Below, piece after piece: positions 6,849-10,167 of a stretch of DNA of 10,167 nt (position 1 is its first letter; the number at the start of each line of letters is the position of its first letter). Made by a program: the position numbers and the translations under genes. Source of the stretch: Gemmobacter sp. (GTDB taxonomy: Bacteria; Pseudomonadota; Alphaproteobacteria; Rhodobacterales; Rhodobacteraceae); assembly GCA_030656535.1 (NCBI GenBank), contig JAUSPL010000008.1:1-10167 (forward strand). The letters are read 5' to 3'. Below the pieces are notes generated by a model, which saw only the letters and a list, made by a program, of their open reading frames with translations, was not told where the DNA came from and searched no databases.

Positions 6849-6927
6849 GGTAATGATCTGGCGCGAAATTCCAACATCGCGGGCTTCGCGCAGGTGACGC
6901 GTGCGCCGCTGCCCATTCATGGCAAGC

Positions 6928-6949
6928 ACCGCCCGTGGTGGCGGGCGGT
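6928..6949 (-). terminator. probable hairpin terminator of serS
   Basis: A perfect 8-bp stem (ACCGCCCG at 6928-6935, CGGGCGGT at 6942-6949) closes a 6-nt loop about 30 nt beyond the serS stop. On the minus strand it is followed by GCTTGCC rather than a T-run, so it may need Rho or act mainly as a 3'-end stabiliser. Confidence 0.45.
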
Positions 6950-6979
6950 TCCGGGTCTTTGCGTAGCGTGGTCGGGCGA

Positions 6980-8269
6980 TCAGGCCAGCGTGCCGTCGGC
7001 GGCGATCCGGGTTTTTCCGCCCAGATAGGGATGCAGCACAGCGGGCAGATCGACCGACCCGTCTGCTTGCTGGCCGTTTTCCAGCACAGCGATCAGGCAG
7101 CGCCCGACCGCAAGCCCCGACCCGTTGAGGGTGGCCACGAATTCCGGTTTCCCGCCCGGTTGCCGGAACCTTGCATTCATCCGCCGCGCCTGAAATTCGC
7201 CGCAGGTCGATACCGACGATATTTCACGATAGGTGTTCTGACCGGGCAACCAGACCTCCAGATCATGGGTTTTTTGCGCCCCGAATCCCATGTCGCCGGT
7301 GCACAGCACGATGGTCCGGTAGGGTAATCCCAGCTTTTCAAGAATCGCCTGTGCGCAACCGGTCATGCGGTCATGTTCGGCCAAGGCCGTGTCGGGGGTG
7401 CAGATGGTCACCATTTCGACCTTTTCGAACTGGTGTTGGCGCAGCATGCCCGTCGTGTCCTTGCCCGCGGACCCGGCTTCGGACCGGAAACACTGGGACA
7501 GAGCGGTCATGCGGATCGGAAGCGCGCTTTCTTCCAGAATATCGCCCGCGACCGAATTGGTCAGCGTGACCTCGGACGTCGGGATCAGCCACCAGCCGTT
7601 GGTGGTCTGATAGCTGTCCTCGGCGAATTTGGGCAACTGGTTGGTGCCGAACATCGCGTCTTCCTTGACCAGCACCGGGGTCCAGACTTCCTGCAGGTCG
7701 TGATCCGTGATGTGGGTGTCCAGCATGAACTGGGCCAGCGCGCGGTGAACGCGGATCACGGCCCCGCGCAGCACCACAAACCGCGACCCCGACAGTTTCG
7801 CAGCCGTCGCGAAATCCATGCCGGGCTTGACCCCTGCGATCTCGAAATGCTCTTTTGGGGTAAAGTCGAAGTTGCGCGGGTTGCCCCAGCGGTGGATTTC
7901 CACGTTGTCGGATTCGTCGCGCCCATCAGGAATCTGGTCCAGCGGCAGGTTGGGCAGGCGCGACAAGATATCGCGCAGGCGGGCGTCCTGGGTTGCGGCT
8001 TCTTCCATCAGTTGCGCGATTGCGGCCTTGGTCTCGGACACCAGCGCCCGAAGGCGTTCAAATTCCGCTGTGTCGCCCCGGGCCTTGGCCGCGCCCACTT
8101 CTTTGGATGCGGCATTTTGCGCGGCCTGCGCGGTTTCTGCCTCCAGGATCTTGGCCCGGCGCGCGGCATCCAGGGCCAGGATGTCCGACGACACCCCGGC
8201 AAGACCGCGCCGCGACAGGGCGGCATCAAAGGCTTCGGGGTTTTCGCGGATGGCGCGGATATCGTGCAT
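6980..8269 (-). CDS. serS: seryl-tRNA synthetase
   Basis: A cytosolic class II aminoacyl-tRNA synthetase that charges tRNA-Ser (and tRNA-Sec where present) with serine using ATP. It has 429 residues, the normal bacterial length. The N-terminal MHDIRAIRENPEAFDAALSRRG and the coiled-coil tRNA-binding arm (about residues 28-105, Ala/Glu/Arg-rich) precede the catalytic core. The core shows the serine-binding TSE (231-233), motif 2 from FRSE (261-264) through RQHQFEKVE, and motif 3 NGSGLAVGR (382-390), with a C-terminal QQADGSVDLPAVLHPYLGG. The frame stays open upstream as far as about 10147, but the true start is the ATG at 8269. That is where family homology begins, and it has a GAGG about 5 nt upstream. 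The long upstream extension would lie antisense to yajC and secD. The gene is divergent from yajC. Confidence 0.98.
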   Translation of the reverse strand: MHDIRAIRENPEAFDAALSRRGLAGVSSDILALDAARRAKILEAETAQAAQNAASKEVGAAKARGDTAEFERLRALVSETKAAIAQLMEEAATQDARLRDILSRLPNLPLDQIPDGRDESDNVEIHRWGNPRNFDFTPKEHFEIAGVKPGMDFATAAKLSGSRFVVLRGAVIRVHRALAQFMLDTHITDHDLQEVWTPVLVKEDAMFGTNQLPKFAEDSYQTTNGWWLIPTSEVTLTNSVAGDILEESALPIRMTALSQCFRSEAGSAGKDTTGMLRQHQFEKVEMVTICTPDTALAEHDRMTGCAQAILEKLGLPYRTIVLCTGDMGFGAQKTHDLEVWLPGQNTYREISSVSTCGEFQARRMNARFRQPGGKPEFVATLNGSGLAVGRCLIAVLENGQQADGSVDLPAVLHPYLGGKTRIAADGTLA

Positions 8270-8545
8270 GGTGGCCTCGTTGGCTTGAATTTGTGGCTGG
8301 TTATGCCCGATTTGTGCGCGAGGGGAAAGCGGGCAGCGGTGCGGATGGAAAACAGCTGTGACGTTGCGGTGACTGCAAGGCGGGACGATTGCTGTGCCTG
8401 GGGCGATAGCATAACGCGGGGACTGGTATATCTTGAACGGGTGGCTATATCGGCGCAGGGAGGCCGGGTTGCCTTCCCGGCACCCCGGCGATAGGGTGCG
8501 CGCGCCCAATTCGCCGGAAATCCGGCCCGACCAAGAGGACGATCC
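8270..8545. other. divergent serS-yajC intergenic region with hairpins in the yajC leader
   Basis: A non-coding spacer of 276 nt that must hold both promoters; I found no convincing -35/-10 pair for either. The part near yajC is rich in GC inverted repeats. GCCGGG/CCCGGC (8463-8468 with 8476-8481) competes with a longer stem, 8463-8473 with 8479-8489, which has one mismatch. A near-palindrome lies at 8494-8507 (GGGTGCGCGCGCCC). GCCGG/CCGGC (8513-8517 with 8522-8526) lies just before the Shine-Dalgarno. The half near serS shows nothing notable. Confidence 0.4.
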
Positions 8546-8869
8546 ATGTTCGCTACTCCTGCTTTCGCTCAGACTGCTGGTGGTGCCGCCAGCGCATTTA
8601 CCAGCTTTGTCCCGCTGATCCTGATTTTTGCGATCATGTATTTCCTGCTGATCCGTCCGCAGCAAAAGAAGCTGAAGGACCACAAGGCCATGGTCGAGGC
8701 CGTGCGTCGTGGCGACCAGGTTGTCACCCAGGGCGGCATCATCGGCAAAGTCGTCAAGGTCAAGGAAGACGGCGAACTGGAAGTCGAGATCGCCGAGGGC
8801 GTAAAAGTGCGCATCCTCAAGGCGACCATCGTGCAGGTTGTGTCCAAGACCGAACCTGCCGCAGCCTGA
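8546..8869 (+). CDS. yajC: Sec translocon accessory subunit YajC
   Basis: A small inner-membrane protein of 107 residues that associates with SecDF in the Sec preprotein translocase. One transmembrane helix (about residues 20-36, SFVPLILIFAIMYFLLI) is followed by the hallmark RPQQKK (37-42). A conserved cytoplasmic domain comes next (RRGDQVVTQGGIIGKVVKV...EIAEGVKVRILKATIVQVV) and the tail is Ala-rich. AGAGGA lies about 7 nt before the ATG. It is the first gene of a plus-strand yajC-secD operon, with 114 nt before secD. A 13-bp tandem repeat overlaps its stop codon. Confidence 0.97.
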   Translation: MFATPAFAQTAGGAASAFTSFVPLILIFAIMYFLLIRPQQKKLKDHKAMVEAVRRGDQVVTQGGIIGKVVKVKEDGELEVEIAEGVKVRILKATIVQVVSKTEPAAA

Positions 8870-8894
8870 ACTTTCGGCCTGATCTTTCGGCCTG
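8865..8894. repeat. 13-bp tandem repeat at the yajC stop codon
   Basis: The unit CCTGA(A/T)CTTTCGG is present twice in tandem (8865-8877, 8878-8890) and followed by a partial third copy CCTG (8891-8894). The units differ at one base. The first unit contains the yajC stop TGA. It looks like a recent slippage duplication in the yajC-secD spacer. Confidence 0.8.
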
Positions 8895-8983
8895 TCGCAC
8901 CTGCTGGCCAGTGCGCCTTGCCTGACCTGAATGGTGTCGGGTTCCCCGGATCCCCGGGCGCCCCTTTTTACGGATAGGATGAC

Positions 8984-10167
8984 ATGCTGCAATTTCCGCT
9001 GTGGAAACGGATACTGGTTTTGGGTGTGTGTGCGCTCGGACTGGTTTTTGCGATGCCAAACCTGTTCTATAGCAGGGTCGAGTTGCATAACGACGCCGTA
9101 AAGTCGATCGAGGCGGCCGGGGGTGTGGCAACGCAAGAGCAAGGCTATGCCCGCGATGCCTGGCCGTCCTGGTTGCCTTCGACCATCGTCAATCTGGGGC
9201 TGGATCTTCGCGGCGGCGCTCATCTCTTGGCCGAGGTCAAGGTGGCCGACGTCTACAAGGGCCGCATGGACGGTCTGTGGCCCGAAGTCCGCGACGCGCT
9301 GCGTGCTGAACGGGATACCGTCGGCAATGTGCGCCGGGTTGACGGCCCGGTGGGCGAACTGCGTGTGCAGATATCTGAACCCGCCGGCTTGACCCGTGCG
9401 GTAGAAGTCGTGCGTGCGCTGGCGCGCCCCGTTGTGACGCTTACGGGCATCGGCCAGACCGATCTGGAGGTGCGCGCCGAAGGATCCGACATCATCGTCG
9501 GCCTGTCCGAGGCAGAGCGTCTGGCCACCGACGACCGAACGATGCAGCAAAGTCTGGAAATCATCCGCCGCAGGGTGGATGAGGTCGGCACCCGCGAACC
9601 CACGATCCAGCGGCAGGGCGAAGACCGCGTGTTGATCCAGGTTCCCGGCATCGGGTCCGCCAACGAGCTGAAGGCGCTGATCGGCACCACGGCGCGGCTG
9701 ACGTTCCACCCCGTGCTCAGCCAGACCAGCGACAGCGCAGCACAGGTTCCCTCGCGGCACATGTTGCTGCCTGCAACGGATCAGCGCGGTGTCTATTACA
9801 TCGTCGAGGATGCTCCGGTCGTGACAGGCGAAGAGCTGGTCGATGCCCAGCCCGCCTTTGACCAAAACAACCGTCCGGCGGTCAATTTCCGCTTCAATCC
9901 CACCGGCGCGCGGAAATTCGGCGATTATACCGCGAACAACATCGGCAAGCCGTTTGCCATCGTGCTGGATGACGAAGTCATTTCGGCCCCGGTGATCCAA
10001 AGCCATATCCCCGGTGGATCCGGCATCATAACCGGCAGCTTTTCGGTCGAGGATTCCACCAAACTCGCGGTTCTGTTGCGTGCGGGCGCGTTGCCTGCGG
10101 AAATGGTGTTTCTGGAAGAACGCACCATCGGCCCGGAACTGGGTCAAGACAGCATAGACGCCGGGCG
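8984..10167 (+). CDS. secD: protein translocase subunit SecD, 3'-truncated by window edge
   Basis: An inner-membrane, proton-motive-force-using subunit of the SecDF complex that helps pull proteins out across the membrane after SecA/SecYEG translocation. It is open from the ATG at 8984 (AGGAT just upstream) to the right edge, giving 394 codons of an expected 550 or so. One N-terminal transmembrane helix (about residues 8-28) is followed by LGLDLRGGAHLL (71-82), a SecD signature. The large periplasmic P1 region includes IIRRRVDEVGTREPTIQRQG (about 191-210) and RVLIQVPGI, then the AIVLDDEVISAPVI and TGSFSVEDSTKLAVLLRAGALPA stretches. The visible end GPELGQDSI leads into the missing membrane helices. 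secF is expected downstream in the same operon. Confidence 0.97.
   Translation, partial: MLQFPLWKRILVLGVCALGLVFAMPNLFYSRVELHNDAVKSIEAAGGVATQEQGYARDAWPSWLPSTIVNLGLDLRGGAHLLAEVKVADVYKGRMDGLWPEVRDALRAERDTVGNVRRVDGPVGELRVQISEPAGLTRAVEVVRALARPVVTLTGIGQTDLEVRAEGSDIIVGLSEAERLATDDRTMQQSLEIIRRRVDEVGTREPTIQRQGEDRVLIQVPGIGSANELKALIGTTARLTFHPVLSQTSDSAAQVPSRHMLLPATDQRGVYYIVEDAPVVTGEELVDAQPAFDQNNRPAVNFRFNPTGARKFGDYTANNIGKPFAIVLDDEVISAPVIQSHIPGGSGIITGSFSVEDSTKLAVLLRAGALPAEMVFLEERTIGPELGQDSIDAG

Noticed and set aside
6846..6920. A 24-codon minus-strand frame (ATG at 6920) between serS and the hemP unit
   Set aside because: No Shine-Dalgarno, it begins right next to the serS hairpin, and its stop falls in the putative iron box. 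It is too short to support without conservation data.
8408..8460. Two TATATC words and a TTGAAC as a yajC promoter
   Set aside because: The -35/-10 spacings do not fit (7 nt, or no -35 at 16-18 nt), so no promoter is called.
7373..8494. Plus-strand open frame of 373 codons opposite serS
   Set aside because: Shadow of the certain serS gene; no independent coding evidence.
8938..8969. GC-rich stretch followed by TTTTT before secD, resembling a terminator
   Set aside because: Only a 4-bp stem with a 3-nt loop could be drawn and it does not abut the T-run. A terminator inside the yajC-secD operon is also unlikely.
8270..10147. N-terminal extension of more than 600 residues on the serS frame
   Set aside because: SerS homology starts exactly at the ATG at 8269 with its own SD, and the extension is antisense to yajC and secD and shows no domain.

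Overview
The window looks like chromosomal DNA of an alphaproteobacterium of the Rhodobacteraceae (Rhodobacter/Roseobacter group). The basis is the high GC content, the serS - yajC - secD neighbourhood, and the overall look of the SerS, YajC and SecD proteins. This assignment comes from recognition, not from a search. No phage, insertion sequence, CRISPR array, tRNA or rRNA was seen. Because third-codon GC is high, very long antisense open frames occur, including one of about 1200 codons at 90-3719 (+). I treat all of them as shadows of the genes below.

Left block, positions 1-6265, all on the minus strand: a catabolic operon read right to left. It starts with an IclR-family regulator (5426-6211). 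This overlaps by 4 nt (ATGA) a 1282-residue fused HyuA-HyuB hydantoinase/5-oxoprolinase-type enzyme (1581-5429). After a 63-nt gap with a small hairpin comes a family-5 peptide-type ABC substrate-binding protein with a twin-arginine signal, whose 3' end runs off the left edge (1-1517). ABC permease and ATPase genes probably follow outside the window. The reading is uptake of a small cyclic amide or peptide-like compound, ATP-dependent ring opening in the cytoplasm, and control by the first gene of the operon. The iclR promoter carries a nested, exactly symmetric 40-bp inverted repeat whose core half-sites match the classical IclR operator, plus a second imperfect palindrome upstream.

Middle block, 6293-6848, minus strand: a compact two-gene unit. 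An unrecognised 58-residue microprotein (6568-6744) overlaps by 4 nt a HemP/HmuP-type hemin uptake protein (6386-6571). The unit ends at a strong intrinsic terminator (6293-6327). A TGA-N9-TCA palindrome resembling alphaproteobacterial iron-responsive boxes lies upstream of a candidate promoter.

Right block, 6928-10167: housekeeping genes. Seryl-tRNA synthetase serS is on the minus strand (6980-8269). Divergent from it, on the plus strand, is the Sec translocon accessory operon yajC (8546-8869) and secD (8984 to the right edge, truncated). The 276-nt divergent spacer has several small GC-rich hairpins just upstream of yajC.

No dramatic new system was found. The most rewarding spots are the microprotein-HemP pair with its iron-type box and the nested operator in front of iclR-hyu.
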